A DNA stretch of 53,952 nucleotides from Cyclobacteriaceae bacterium (GCA_012033595.1 JAAUQL010000033.1:1-53952), one strand, 5' to 3'; shown: positions 18,875 through 28,337, counted from the stretch's first letter. Numbers and translations are program-made. The notes: generated by a model from the letters alone, not told the origin.

Positions 18875-19255
18875 ATGAAATATTCCATAGATAAAAACGA
18901 ACAATACAGTATACTAAAACTCCACGAAGAGAAGTTGGATTCACCGCTCTCGCCGGCCCTCAAATCAGAATTTGTTACCCTCAATGCCGAGGGTATCAAA
19001 AATATTATTATCGACATGAGTGAAGTCAAATACGTCGATTCTTCGGGGCTGAGCGCCTTATTGGTGGGCAACAGGATATACAATGAAGATGGTGGCATAT
19101 TTATTCTTGCCACCCTCAACGATCACGTGATGAAGCTCATCAAAATCTCCCAGCTCAACAATGTGCTCAACCTGCTTCCCACTGTAGAGGAGGCCATTGA
19201 CGCTGTGTTTCTAAAAGAAATAGAAGGGGAATTGGAGGGCGATGACAACGACTAA
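18875..19255 (+). CDS. STAS-domain anti-sigma factor antagonist-like protein
   Basis: A 126-residue protein with a single STAS fold: IIIDMSEVKYVDSSGLSALLVG holds the phosphorylatable Ser motif D-S-S-G (around residue 55). In partner-switching systems the unphosphorylated form binds an anti-sigma kinase. In Bacteroidota without SigB these proteins may act on other partners; no kinase or PP2C phosphatase is seen nearby. An acidic tail (EIEGELEGDDND) ends it. It sits between purC and rnz in one run of + strand genes. Confidence 0.85.
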   Translation: MKYSIDKNEQYSILKLHEEKLDSPLSPALKSEFVTLNAEGIKNIIIDMSEVKYVDSSGLSALLVGNRIYNEDGGIFILATLNDHVMKLIKISQLNNVLNLLPTVEEAIDAVFLKEIEGELEGDDND

Positions 19256-19266
19256 GCATCGTCGCT

Positions 19267-20184
19267 TTGACTTTTCAGATAAAAATACTGGGCAATAATT
19301 CTGCTATTCCGGCCCACGACCGCAATCAATCCGCACAGCTAATACAACTCGACAGTCAGTATGTGCTTATTGATTGCGGCGAAGGCACACAGATTCAACT
19401 TGCAAGACAAAACATCAAAACCGGCAGGATCAAGACCATTCTCATCAGTCATTTGCATGGCGATCACTACTTCGGGCTCATCGGGCTCATTTCCACCATG
19501 CATTTGTTTAACCGCAAGAATCCGCTAAATATCTTCGGGCCACCGCCGTTGCAAAAGATACTGGAGTTACAGTTGGAAGCCTCCGAAACACGCCTTAGCT
19601 TTCCATTGCACTTTGTCCCTTTGTCTCATACGGGCATCAGAGAAATATACAGCGAAGACCAGTTTAGTATCCAGGCTTTTCCCCTCAAACATGGCATTGC
19701 CTGCTATGGGTTTCTGGTGAAAGAAAAGCCCAAACAGTGGCGCATCAACAAAGACGTTTTGCCCGAAGGAATGAAGATTCAAGAAATGCTGGTCTTAAAA
19801 AACGGGCATAACGTATTGAACGACCAAGGCGAAATAAAATACTCGCTACAAGAATACACCCTGCCCCCAAGGCCACAGCGCTCATATGCTTACTGCTCAG
19901 ACACGAGCTACTCCGAAAGCATTATACCCTTTATCCGGGGAGTGGACATCCTGTATCATGAGGCCACCTTTACCAAGGATATGAAAGACCGTGCGGCACT
20001 GACACACCATTCCACTGCCGCAGAGGCAGCCACCATCGCCAAGCTTGCCGAGGTCAAGAGCCTATTGCTCGGTCATTATTCCACCCGCTACAAAGACCCC
20101 ATACCCCTGCTGGAAGAAGCCAAAACAATATTCTTTGAAAGTTATTTATCATTGGAAGGCGAAACCATATACCTGGCTGAATAA
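19267..20184 (+). CDS. rnz: ribonuclease Z
   Basis: A 305-residue metallo-beta-lactamase endonuclease that cuts the 3' trailer of tRNA precursors. Seen: LGNNSAIPAHDRNQSA near the N terminus, the metal motif HLHGDH (residues about 63-68), SDTSYSE, HEATF, an AxHHSTAAEAA-like His stretch (LTHHSTAAEAA) and GHYSTRY. The start is a TTG at 19267; a TTG 12 bases after the STAS stop fits the protein start expected for the family. It is probably co-transcribed with STAS and the following transporter. Confidence 0.92.
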   Translation: MTFQIKILGNNSAIPAHDRNQSAQLIQLDSQYVLIDCGEGTQIQLARQNIKTGRIKTILISHLHGDHYFGLIGLISTMHLFNRKNPLNIFGPPPLQKILELQLEASETRLSFPLHFVPLSHTGIREIYSEDQFSIQAFPLKHGIACYGFLVKEKPKQWRINKDVLPEGMKIQEMLVLKNGHNVLNDQGEIKYSLQEYTLPPRPQRSYAYCSDTSYSESIIPFIRGVDILYHEATFTKDMKDRAALTHHSTAAEAATIAKLAEVKSLLLGHYSTRYKDPIPLLEEAKTIFFESYLSLEGETIYLAE

Positions 20185-20189
20185 ACTTT

Positions 20190-20986
20190 ATGGACAATTT
20201 GATAGTAATAAAGCGCAAAAAGACCAACCTTTTATAGTGCTTAGCGCCATCTTCCTGACCAATGCCATACTTGCGGAAATTATCGGAGTAAAAATCTTTT
20301 CGCTGGAATCGACGATGGGACTACCTGCTGCCGGCCTCGATTTTTTCGGACAATTTGTGCTCGACTTCAACCTAACAGCCGGGGCTGTCATCTGGCCTAT
20401 GGTATTTATCACCACCGACGTGATCAACGAGTATTTTGGTAAAAAGGGAGTAAAGAAAATCAGCTTTCTGACGGCATTCCTTATCTCTTACATTTTTCTC
20501 GTCATCTATTTGGTGACCCGGCTTTCACCGGCTCCTTTCTGGCTGGAGCTCAATAGTTTTGACGCCAGCGGCCATCCTTTTGATATCGACTATGCCTTCA
20601 AGACCATCTTTAGACAAGGCCTGGGCATCATCATTGGCTCGCTTACCGCGTTTCTGATCGCCCAGTTGCTCGATGTTTACATTTTTCAACGGTTGCGCCA
20701 TCTCACCGGAAAACGCATGATCTGGCTCAGGGCTACGGGCTCTACCCTGGTTTCTCAGCTTATTGATAGTTTTGTGGTGTTGGGCATAGCCTTTTATCTG
20801 TTTGGCAACTGGTCTCTTAAGCTGGTAGTGGCCGTGGGTACGGTCAATTACATTTACAAATTTGTGGTGGCCATTTTGCTAACCCCACTGCTGTATGTAG
20901 CCCATTTTTTCATTGATCGATACCTTGGTCGGGATGTCGCCGACAAAATGGCCGAGCAAGCCGGAGAAGATCAATCTATCTTTTGA
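20190..20986 (+). CDS. queuosine precursor transporter (YhhQ/VUT family), start frame broken
   Basis: An integral membrane protein of about 265 residues with about six helices (FIVLSAIFLTNAILAEIIG; AGAVIWPMVFITTDVINEYFG; FLTAFLISYIFLVIYLV; LGIIIGSLTAFLIAQLLDV; SFVVLGIAFYLFG; VVAILLTPLLYVAHF). Motifs TTDVINEYFG, LRATGSTLVSQLIDS and the aromatic-rich helix ends are those of the queuosine-precursor (preQ0/preQ1) transporter family. The natural start seems to be ATG 20190: adding one T in the TTT at 20198-20200 gives MDNFDSNKAQKDQPF joined in frame to the rest. Without it the frame has no sound start, and an upstream ATG at 20045 lies inside rnz. Confidence 0.85.
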
Positions 20987-21032
20987 CCGTGGATTGGCAA
21001 CCTCGCAAATGCGACAATCAATCCGGCATAGG

Positions 21033-21770
21033 TTAATGCCGGAGTAAATTATCACATAAGATGGCAGTAGAAACCGCTACATTGAGCGACTCTGCATTGC
21101 CAAACCGGGGAATGGTAATTTTCCGATCTGTCAATTTTTCTAAACGGCTGTTTATGCCCTGCGATTCGTTGCCCATCAGCAAAATGGCTGGAAAATCCGC
21201 CTCGATGTTGTGTATATTTTCTCCTTCCAAAAAGGCTCCATATACCTGATGTGTGTCTTGATATTCGATAAACTCCTCCAGCGATATATAATGCACCCCT
21301 ACCCTCGTGAATGAGCCCATAGAAGCGTTGATCACCTTCGGGTTGTAAAAATCGGCCGTGCCATGACTGGCCAATATATTGGTGACACCATACCAATCGG
21401 CTATTCTAATTATTGTACCCAGGTTGCCCGGATCACTCACCTCATCCAGCGCTATGACCAATTTTTCGCCGTCAATTTCGAACTTTTTCATCTTCATGCT
21501 GGCGATGGCCAGGGCATATTCGTTGGTTTGAAAAGTCCCCAGATCGGCCAGTTCTTGCTCAGTGCAAAGTTGGCAAGCAATATGGCCGCTTATGGCACCG
21601 CCATACTCATCCATAAATTTACGGGTTACATAAATTGACTGAATTTGATAATCGGAACCCAACAATTCCAATACATTCTTTGCCCCTTCCACCAAAAATG
21701 ATTCTGCTTTTCTTCGGTATTTTTTTAATTTTAAACTTTTAACAAACTTTGCCTCTTGTTTAGAAATCAT
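21033..21770 (-). CDS. TrmH/SpoU-family RNA 2'-O-methyltransferase
   Basis: A 245-residue SPOUT methyltransferase (from ATG 21770, MISKQEAKFVKSL; an ATG at 21794 adds 8 residues but overlaps the divergent tamL start). N-terminal substrate-binding domain, then the three SPOUT motifs: ALDEVSDPGNLGTIIRIADW (N-x-x-x-x-x-R), LLMGNESQGI and IPRFGNAESLNVAVSTAI, the latter two forming the knot that binds SAM. Acts on rRNA or tRNA; which one cannot be said. Its - strand orientation breaks the run of + genes and its start faces tamL. Confidence 0.9.
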   Translation of the reverse strand: MISKQEAKFVKSLKLKKYRRKAESFLVEGAKNVLELLGSDYQIQSIYVTRKFMDEYGGAISGHIACQLCTEQELADLGTFQTNEYALAIASMKMKKFEIDGEKLVIALDEVSDPGNLGTIIRIADWYGVTNILASHGTADFYNPKVINASMGSFTRVGVHYISLEEFIEYQDTHQVYGAFLEGENIHNIEADFPAILLMGNESQGINSRLEKLTDRKITIPRFGNAESLNVAVSTAILCDNLLRH

Positions 21771-21786
21771 TAGTGAAAAAGAAAAA

Positions 21787-24213
21787 TTGAACAATCATTT
21801 TGCCAGGTTTACAATCTGCTCTATCCTTACCTTATTGATACCTGCCTGTATGGGTGTCAGGCACTTGCAAGATGATGAATATTTGCTTCGAAGGCAACAT
21901 ATAGAAGGCAACGATGCCATTGCCGACGAAGAGCTGGAGGAGCTATATCAGATAGAAGCCAATAAAAAATTCCCCCTTATTCCTTTTGCCCCCTACGTAT
22001 GGATATACCACCTTGGGAAAAACAATTTTGACTCAACTAAAATCGAAGGCAAGATTGAAAAAATAAAGGAGAAATACAGTGATAAAATCCAACAACATGA
22101 AGATAACAAAAGGAAAAAAGATAAGTTGGCCAATGCCATGGCCCGCAAAATAGAAAAGAAAAGAAGAGACCTGGCCGAGGGCAATATATTGATGCGCTGG
22201 GGTGAACCGGTAAGCAAATACGACGAAAAAGCGGTGCAAAAGACGGTGGATCAAATGAAACAGTACTTTCAAAACCGGGGATATTTCAATAGCTCCATCG
22301 ATTATAAAACCAATTTGAGAGGCAAGCGGGCTTTTGTACACTACCTGATAGAAGAAGACAACCCGCACATCATAGATTCTGTACGATTCTACACTTCCGA
22401 CACTACCATCTACCGCATCATCGAGGCACACCAGCAAGAAAGTCTGATAAAGACCGGCGACAACTACGATCAGAATAATTTGGTAAAAGAACGCGAACGC
22501 ATCGAAAGGTTGCTCAAAAACCAGGGATATTTTGATTTTAGCAGGCAGTACATCGCTTTTGATGTCATCACAGACATCAGGCCGTATGGTGTCGAAGTAA
22601 ATATGGTGATCAATGACCCGGTAAAGCGAGGCTACCACAAGCAATTCACCATCGATTCTGTGCTATTTGTGACTGATGCCAATGCCACACCCCGGCAGGC
22701 CGATAGATCATTTTTTAATTACCGCGGCATCACCTACCAGTATTATGAAAAAAAATTTTCCAAAAAAATACTCGATCAGCGGGTTTTTATTTATCCGGAT
22801 CAAACATACAGCATAGACAATACGCTCAATACCCAGCGTCAACTTGCCTATCTCGACAATTTCAAATTCATCAACATCAACTACGACACCACCGGCAATA
22901 CCTTTATTGCCAATATATTCACCAGCCCGCTCAACAAGTATGCTATGACCAACGAAGTAGGGCTCAATGTGACTCAGGGCTATCCCGGCCCGTTTTATAA
23001 CCTTTCGCTCAAAGACAGGAATATCTTTGGCGGACTGGAAAACCTGGAGATCACCGGGTATTTCGGCTTTGAGGGTGTGGCCAGTGCCACCACCAAAGAG
23101 GTGTATAGCAGTGTGGAGTCGGGCGCCAAGCTGGCGCTGATCTTCCCTCAATTCATCATGCCTTCGAGTCAAAAATTCAAGCAAAAAGCCGGACTCCTCA
23201 ACCCCAATACCGTGATACGCTCCGGCTATAACTATACCAATAGACCAGAATACAGGCGGGCAAATTTTACCAACGCCCTGGTGTACAACTGGCAAAGGGA
23301 GCGACGACGTGCCTATAGCTTTACGTTGTCAGAGCTCAGTTACATCAATTCCGACACCGATATTGCCTTCGACTCTTTGCTGATAGACCTCGAAAACGAC
23401 GGCAACCCATTGATCAACTCCTTCGAGCCATCTTTTGTAAGTGCCATGAATTTTATGGTTGTTTACAATTTCAATCCGGATGACTTCTACGGAAACAAAG
23501 CTTCGCTTCTGAAATTTTATATCGAAAGCGGTGGCGCCATGTTCAATTTTTTTGATCCCAGGCAACTGGAAATCAACAAGCCCGACACCATTCAGTATTT
23601 TCAATACCTCAAATTTTCTTCCGATTTTCGCCGGCACATCACTATGGGCGAGAACAAGGGAATTGCTACCCGCTTCAATTTCGGTGTCGCATATCCTTAC
23701 GGAAAAAACAAGACGCTGCCATACGAAAAGTTTTTCTTTGCGGGGGGCAGCAATAGCCTGCGTGCCTGGCCACCACGCCGACTGGGGCCGGGTAGTCAAA
23801 AGCCCAGAGAAAGTGAAAATCCGGAAAAAGACGGACCTTATGACTACAGCATAGAAAAGCCCGGTGAAATACTGCTGGAAGCCAACGTTGAGTACCGCAG
23901 CAAGCTGATCGGATTTCTTGATTGGGCCTTTTTTATTGATGCAGGCAATGTGTGGAAATTTTATGAAAATCCGGTATTTCCCGGTGCCGACTTCAAATTC
24001 AACCGTTTTTATAAGGAAATAGCCGTGGGAATGGGGGTTGGTCTGAGGCTCAACTTCTCATTTCTGGTGATTCGTTTTGATTATGGTGTCAAAATGATTG
24101 ATCCGGCCCGTGATGAGGGGCAACGTTGGATTGGCGACAATCTTTCGATAACCAATTGGCGCGGCGAACCAGGGCAGGCCTTGTGGAACATCGCCATTGG
24201 CTATCCTTTTTAA
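21787..24213 (+). CDS. tamL: TamL-type lipidated BamA/TamA family outer-membrane protein
   Basis: An 808-residue Omp85-family protein. A lipoprotein signal (ICSILTLLIPAC) precedes POTRA-like segments (about residues 35-350) and the C-terminal 16-strand barrel with the Omp85 landmark FFAGGSNSLRAWPPRRLGPG (V/IRG-F-type loop) at about residue 655 and a final NIAIGYPF strand. A lipidated TamA homologue is characteristic of Bacteroidota. It assists assembly or transport of outer-membrane proteins with TamB. The start used is TTG 21787; a GTG at 21773 with one extra A in the A run 21782-21786 would give the more usual MKKKKLNNHF signal start, which I consider likely. hemF follows at 5 bases. Confidence 0.88.
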   Translation: MNNHFARFTICSILTLLIPACMGVRHLQDDEYLLRRQHIEGNDAIADEELEELYQIEANKKFPLIPFAPYVWIYHLGKNNFDSTKIEGKIEKIKEKYSDKIQQHEDNKRKKDKLANAMARKIEKKRRDLAEGNILMRWGEPVSKYDEKAVQKTVDQMKQYFQNRGYFNSSIDYKTNLRGKRAFVHYLIEEDNPHIIDSVRFYTSDTTIYRIIEAHQQESLIKTGDNYDQNNLVKERERIERLLKNQGYFDFSRQYIAFDVITDIRPYGVEVNMVINDPVKRGYHKQFTIDSVLFVTDANATPRQADRSFFNYRGITYQYYEKKFSKKILDQRVFIYPDQTYSIDNTLNTQRQLAYLDNFKFININYDTTGNTFIANIFTSPLNKYAMTNEVGLNVTQGYPGPFYNLSLKDRNIFGGLENLEITGYFGFEGVASATTKEVYSSVESGAKLALIFPQFIMPSSQKFKQKAGLLNPNTVIRSGYNYTNRPEYRRANFTNALVYNWQRERRRAYSFTLSELSYINSDTDIAFDSLLIDLENDGNPLINSFEPSFVSAMNFMVVYNFNPDDFYGNKASLLKFYIESGGAMFNFFDPRQLEINKPDTIQYFQYLKFSSDFRRHITMGENKGIATRFNFGVAYPYGKNKTLPYEKFFFAGGSNSLRAWPPRRLGPGSQKPRESENPEKDGPYDYSIEKPGEILLEANVEYRSKLIGFLDWAFFIDAGNVWKFYENPVFPGADFKFNRFYKEIAVGMGVGLRLNFSFLVIRFDYGVKMIDPARDEGQRWIGDNLSITNWRGEPGQALWNIAIGYPF

Positions 24214-24218
24214 AAAAA

Positions 24219-25115
24219 ATGAATATGCCCACAAAAGAATTTATATCCGGTCAATTTGCCGATTTGCAACAGAAAATAGCCACAAACCTCACGTTGCACG
24301 ATGGCCGGGGTCGCTTTGTACAAGACCACTGGCAACGCGAAGCGGGCGGCGGGGGCATCACCATGGTCATGGAAAATGGTGCCCTGATAGAAAAAGGTGG
24401 TGTGAATTTTTCTGCCGTATCGGGTCCGACACCTGCCATGATCTCTGCCGGCATATCTCCTGATGCCTCAACATTTTTGCCACAGGGGTTTCTATTGTTT
24501 GCATCCGCAAAATCCCTTTGTGCCGATCATTCATATGAATATCAGATATTTTGAAACTGATGATGGTACCTGGTGGTTTGGTGGGGGAATAGACCTGACA
24601 CCACACTACATAGACCAGGCCGAGGCCACCTTTTTTCATCGAGCACTCAAAGCGGTTTGCGACAGCTTCGATCCGGAATATTACGCAGATTTTAAACGCC
24701 AGGCCGATGACTATTTTTCATTGCCCATCGCAATGAAACCCGGGGTATAGGAGGAATTTTTTATGACAGACTGCATCAGGCACATCACAAACAACAGTTA
24801 TTTGATTTTACACTCAAGCTGGGTGCCTCATTTTACTCCATTTATAATTCAATCTCCCAAAAAAACCGGCATAAGCCCTTCACCCCCCAGCATCGCGCGT
24901 GGCAGCTGCTACGCCGGGGCAGGTACACCGAATTTAACCTGGCCATAGACCGGGGCACCAAATTTGGCCTTGAGACCAATGGACGCATAGAGTCTATCTT
25001 GATGAGCCTGCCACCATTGGCCTGCTGGCAATACAATCATATTCCCGCAAAGGGAACCGCCGAATACGAAACCTTGTTTTTGTTAAAGAAAAATATAGAC
25101 TGGACAAACAGATAA
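24219..25115 (+). CDS. hemF: oxygen-dependent coproporphyrinogen III oxidase, broken by three one-base shifts
   Basis: Oxidative decarboxylation of coproporphyrinogen III to protoporphyrinogen IX in heme synthesis. Read as one gene of about 300 residues. Pieces in order: ATG 24219 to about 24477 (QDHWQREAGGGGITMVMENG, NFSAVSGPTPA), then TFFATGVSIVLHPQNPFVP after two missing T (TTTTT at about 24475-24479; TTT at about 24498-24500), IIHMNIRYFE, GTWWFGGGIDLTPHY, then one missing T (about 24714-24717) leading to IAHRNETRGIGGIFYDRLHQ, and PFTPQHRAWQ, RGTKFGLETNGR ... to 25115. Every motif of HemF is there once the three bases are restored, so this is almost surely an intact gene. It overlaps nothing but is 5 bases behind tamL. 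Confidence 0.85.
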
Positions 25116-25117
25116 GC

Positions 25118-25690
25118 ATGCTAGACCTACTTGATCAATTCGACAAGCAACTTTTTCTCCACTTCAACAGCGGCCACTCTTCGCTATCAGACCAGATCTG
25201 GCAGTCGATCACCTACTCTCCTACCTGGACACCCCTGTATGGCCTGCTACTTTTTTTTATGGTTAAAACTTTTAAGCAGGATAGCATATTTATAGTGGCG
25301 GGTATATTGCTGGTCATACTGGCGTGTGACCAATTTACCTCTTCATTTATGAAACCATATTTTGGCCGACTGAGACCCTGCTACGATGTGTCGATTGGCC
25401 ATCTGGTAAATGTGGTGGACGGTTGCGGAGGCAGATACGGTTTCGCCTCGGGTCATTCTGCCAATTCGTTTGGCATAGCCATGTTTGGCTGGTTTACGTT
25501 CCGAAGATACTGGCGGGGCACCTGGTTGCTATTTGTTTGGGCATCGCTGGTGGCCTTTAGCCGAATAATGGTAGGAGTGCACTATCCCGGTGATATACTG
25601 GCAGGCGCTGTTGTCGGGCTGACTTTTGGTTGGATAATTTTTAAACTGACTGAAAAATTCACTTCGAAGTGCGGCTGGAGCCGATTATAA
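25118..25690 (+). CDS. PAP2-family membrane phosphatase
   Basis: A 190-residue membrane protein with about five helices. The three phosphatase motifs are in place: KPYFGRLRP (K-x6-R-P), ASGHSANSF (P/A-S-G-H) and SRIMVGVHYPGDILAG (S-R-x5-H-x3-D). These enzymes act on lipid phosphates such as undecaprenyl diphosphate or phosphatidic/phosphatidylglycerol phosphate; which one is unknown. It starts 3 bases after hemF and converges on the LytTR gene, overlapping its end by 6 bases. Confidence 0.88.
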   Translation: MLDLLDQFDKQLFLHFNSGHSSLSDQIWQSITYSPTWTPLYGLLLFFMVKTFKQDSIFIVAGILLVILACDQFTSSFMKPYFGRLRPCYDVSIGHLVNVVDGCGGRYGFASGHSANSFGIAMFGWFTFRRYWRGTWLLFVWASLVAFSRIMVGVHYPGDILAGAVVGLTFGWIIFKLTEKFTSKCGWSRL

Positions 25691-26377
25691 AAAATTGAGT
25701 CTGTCGAGCAGGGCTTCTTTGTATGACGCCCCTATCGGTATATATTTCTCGCCAATGAGCACCGAATTGTCTTCGAGGGCTTCGATTTTATCCAGGTTGA
25801 CAATATAAGACCTGTGTGTGCGCACAAATACACTCTCTGGCAGCCTGCTGGCCAGACCTTTCATAGTAAAATGGACGATATGCTTTTTGGTTTCGGTCTG
25901 AATGATCACGTAGTCGGCCAACGCTTCCACAAAGAGTATTTTGCCATAGTCGATACGAACTATTTTGGCATCCGAACGCACATAAAACTCAGAGCGCTTT
26001 ACGGTAGCGGCTCTTTTGATATCCACATTGGCCTCGGCCTTTTGCGCTGCCTGCAAAAATCTGGAATATTCAATAGGTTTCACCAGGTAGTCGGTGACGC
26101 GCTTTTCAAATGCCTCGACGGCATATTTTTGTTCTGAGGTGATCAGGATAATCTCAATATCCTTCTCCAGGGCGTTGATAAAATCCATGCCGGTCATTTC
26201 TGGCATTTGTACATCAAGAAAGATGATGTCCACATGTTCTTCGTCCAGATAGCTCATGGCATCCCGGGCATTATCAAAAGCCCTGATCAAATGGAGAAAA
26301 TTTGTTTTTTCGATAAAATGTACCACCACCCTTCGCGACATTTCGTCGTCATCCACCACTATACAATTCAACCTCAT
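25685..26377 (-). CDS. LytTR response regulator
   Basis: A 230-residue two-component regulator. The receiver domain has acidic residues VVDDDE (D9-D11), phospho-acceptor D55 (FLDVQMPEMTG), T80 and K100 (LVKPIEY). The LytTR DNA-binding domain (about residues 130-230) shows FVEALADYVII, TMKGLASRLP, FVRTHRSYIVNLDKIEAL. LytTR regulators bind short repeats and often control exported or envelope genes. No histidine kinase gene is adjacent in this window, so its partner must lie elsewhere. Confidence 0.92.
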   Translation of the reverse strand: MRLNCIVVDDDEMSRRVVVHFIEKTNFLHLIRAFDNARDAMSYLDEEHVDIIFLDVQMPEMTGMDFINALEKDIEIILITSEQKYAVEAFEKRVTDYLVKPIEYSRFLQAAQKAEANVDIKRAATVKRSEFYVRSDAKIVRIDYGKILFVEALADYVIIQTETKKHIVHFTMKGLASRLPESVFVRTHRSYIVNLDKIEALEDNSVLIGEKYIPIGASYKEALLDRLNFL

Positions 26378-26503
26378 GAGATAAAAATTATCGGACTATA
26401 GAAAAAAGCTATTAATAAGAATCTAAAATATCAAAAAATTCCTTAATAAGTAAAAAATGCCCAGAGCCTAAATCGCTCACCCATCATCCTTTATTTATAA
26501 TTA

Positions 26504-26511
26504 TACTTTTG
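26504..26511 (+). promoter_or_regulatory. possible -7 promoter element for pcm
   Basis: TACTTTTG at 26504-26511 matches TAnnTTTG; a start near 26518 would leave a 70-base leader before pcm at 26588. No TTTG is present 19 bases upstream, so support is partial. Confidence 0.45.
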
Positions 26512-26587
26512 CAGTCAAGATTGTAACTTACAATTAAGGAAAATAGAAAAGTATGCCCTAAATTCAAACAAATTTTTACTTTCGTAT

Positions 26588-27247
26588 ATGCAAGAAGACA
26601 GTTACCGACACCGTGGGATGAGGCGAAATCTGGTTAAAATCCTGATAGAGAAAGGCATAAAAGACAGGGCTGTCCTTGAGGCCATCCAGACGGTGCCCAG
26701 GCACTTTTTTTTTGAAAAAGCATTTCTCGAACATGCCTACCAGGACAAGGCCTTTCCGATAGGTGAAGGACAAACCATCTCGCAACCCTATACCGTGGCT
26801 GTTCAGTCAGAACTATTGCAGATAAAACCAGGCGACAAGGTTTTGGAAATCGGCACAGGGTCGGGATATCAATGCTGCGTCTTGCTGGAGATGCAGGCCA
26901 AGGTCTATACCATCGAATACAACAAAAAACTATACCAGCAAGCCAAGGAATTTCTGCCAAAAATGGGCTACAGGGCACATTTTCACCTTGGCGACGGCTC
27001 ACAGGGATGGCCCACTTTTGCTCCTTTTGACAAGATAATTGTGACCGCCGGAGCACCGAGTTTACCACAGGCTCTGATTGACCAACTCAAACCCAATGGC
27101 AGGTTGGTGATACCCGTGGGAAATGAAGAACATCAGGAAATGATCTTGATCAATAAAGACATGCATGGCAAAATAACCACCGAAAGCCATGACTATTTCC
27201 GCTTTGTTCCTTTGCTGGGCAAGTTTGGCTGGACAAGTAAACAATAA
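26588..27247 (+). CDS. pcm: protein-L-isoaspartate O-methyltransferase
   Basis: A 219-residue SAM-dependent enzyme that repairs isoaspartyl damage in proteins. Seen: MRRNLVKILIEKGIKD (start region), GEGQTISQPYTVAVQSELL (substrate loop), VLEIGTGSGYQCCVLLEM (SAM-binding G-x-G-x-G), IIVTAGAPSLPQALIDQL and RLVIPVG near the end. Length and motif order are as in bacterial PCMT. It starts a + strand run with the thioesterase 4 bases on. Confidence 0.93.
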   Translation: MQEDSYRHRGMRRNLVKILIEKGIKDRAVLEAIQTVPRHFFFEKAFLEHAYQDKAFPIGEGQTISQPYTVAVQSELLQIKPGDKVLEIGTGSGYQCCVLLEMQAKVYTIEYNKKLYQQAKEFLPKMGYRAHFHLGDGSQGWPTFAPFDKIIVTAGAPSLPQALIDQLKPNGRLVIPVGNEEHQEMILINKDMHGKITTESHDYFRFVPLLGKFGWTSKQ

Positions 27248-27251
27248 CACA

Positions 27252-27776
27252 ATGGACAACAAATTGAAAAGCGCTGCAAATTCACTGGTAGTGAAAAGCG
27301 AAATACTGATGCCCAACGACACCAACCCCTTTGGCAACCTGATGGGCGGCCGCCTGATGTATTGGATGGACATAGCGGCGGCGATATCGGCGCAGCGGCA
27401 TTCCAATTGTCTCACGGTGACCGCATCGGTAGATAATATCTCTTTTAACCATCCCATAGAAACGGGAAGTGTGATCACGCTTACGGCACGGGTGACCAGA
27501 GCTTTCAATACCTCTATGGAAGTGTACATAGAAGTGACCGCAGAAAACATCCCCAGTGGCACCAAGTTCAAAAGCAATTCTGCTTTCTTTACCTTTGTGG
27601 CCGTAGATCAAAGCGGCAGGCCCTTGCCTGTGCCAGCTCTTGTGCCGGAAACCGACTTCGAAAAAGAACTATTTGCCGGCGCATTGAGAAGACGGCAACT
27701 CCGATTGATATTGGCCGGACGACTGCAACCCCACGATGCCAATGAATTAAAAGCAATTTTTGACCAGAAACTGTAA
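27252..27776 (+). CDS. acyl-CoA thioesterase (hotdog fold)
   Basis: A 174-residue hotdog thioesterase (from ATG 27252; an in-frame ATG at 27189 lies inside pcm). The YciA/ACOT signature is present: NDTNPFGNLMGGRLMYWMDIAAAI, TASVDNISFNHPIETG, then a beta strand pair to KFKSNSAFFTFVAVD. It would hydrolyse acyl-CoA esters; chain-length preference is not readable. The C-terminal helix (QLRLILAGRL) is an extension of about 30 residues. It ends one base before the next gene's start. Confidence 0.85.
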   Translation: MDNKLKSAANSLVVKSEILMPNDTNPFGNLMGGRLMYWMDIAAAISAQRHSNCLTVTASVDNISFNHPIETGSVITLTARVTRAFNTSMEVYIEVTAENIPSGTKFKSNSAFFTFVAVDQSGRPLPVPALVPETDFEKELFAGALRRRQLRLILAGRLQPHDANELKAIFDQKL

Positions 27777-27777
27777 C

Positions 27778-28311
27778 ATGGAAGAAAACTATACTTTTTA
27801 CCCATATATTTTTAATGATGAGTTGTACATCATCGATGAGGCACCGGATACGGCACCATCGGCCAGACCAGAGCCGGTAGAAACTGACCAAAAACCCGGA
27901 GACCACCCGACCATAGTGGAAGAACCAAAGGCGATCTCCTATTTTGGACAAAATGCCAAAGGCCTGCTGATATTGGTAAACGACCCTGCAAACACTCATC
28001 TCAGCCAGCCTGAACTTGATTTTTTGATGAAAATAGTTGAGGCAGGCATAGGCTACAGTAAGCATGATATTGCCCTGGTCAATCTGGCACACTGGCCAAT
28101 AAGCCAAACCCTGGCAGACATCGGACACAGCCATTTGTTGGGCTTTGGCATAGATCACAGCCTGCTGCCCGGTGTTGACAAATACTATGAGGTAATAGAA
28201 AACCATGGAACAAAATACCTCCTGGCAGACCAACTATCGGAGGTAGAAAAGGATATTGCCAGAAAAAAACTGTTTTGGGTCGCACTCAAATCCATGTTCC
28301 AAATTAGTTGA
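27778..28311 (+). CDS. unknown protein; possible HolD (DNA pol III psi)-like fold
   Basis: A 177-residue protein from ATG 27778. An acidic, Pro-rich N-terminal part of about 45 residues is followed by a globular domain: GLLILVNDPANTHLSQPELDFLMKIV, a strand DIALVNLAH, SHLLGFGIDHSLL and the end helix EVEKDIARKKLFWVALKSMF. The sequence of hydrophobic strand, helix, strand and a final K/R-rich helix with Trp is reminiscent of HolD, the psi subunit of DNA polymerase III, which has a similar length and ends in ARAALWQQI-like residues. I treat this as a suggestion only; no named family was recognised with certainty. It is close to the thioesterase (1 base gap) and is followed by proB. Confidence 0.5.
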   Translation: MEENYTFYPYIFNDELYIIDEAPDTAPSARPEPVETDQKPGDHPTIVEEPKAISYFGQNAKGLLILVNDPANTHLSQPELDFLMKIVEAGIGYSKHDIALVNLAHWPISQTLADIGHSHLLGFGIDHSLLPGVDKYYEVIENHGTKYLLADQLSEVEKDIARKKLFWVALKSMFQIS

Positions 28312-28337
28312 AGTACCACTTTTAATATTATCTAAGA

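Noticed and set aside
24463-24948. Separate short genes in the hemF interval
   Set aside because: Their translations are consecutive segments of HemF; the three breaks are repaired by adding one T each.
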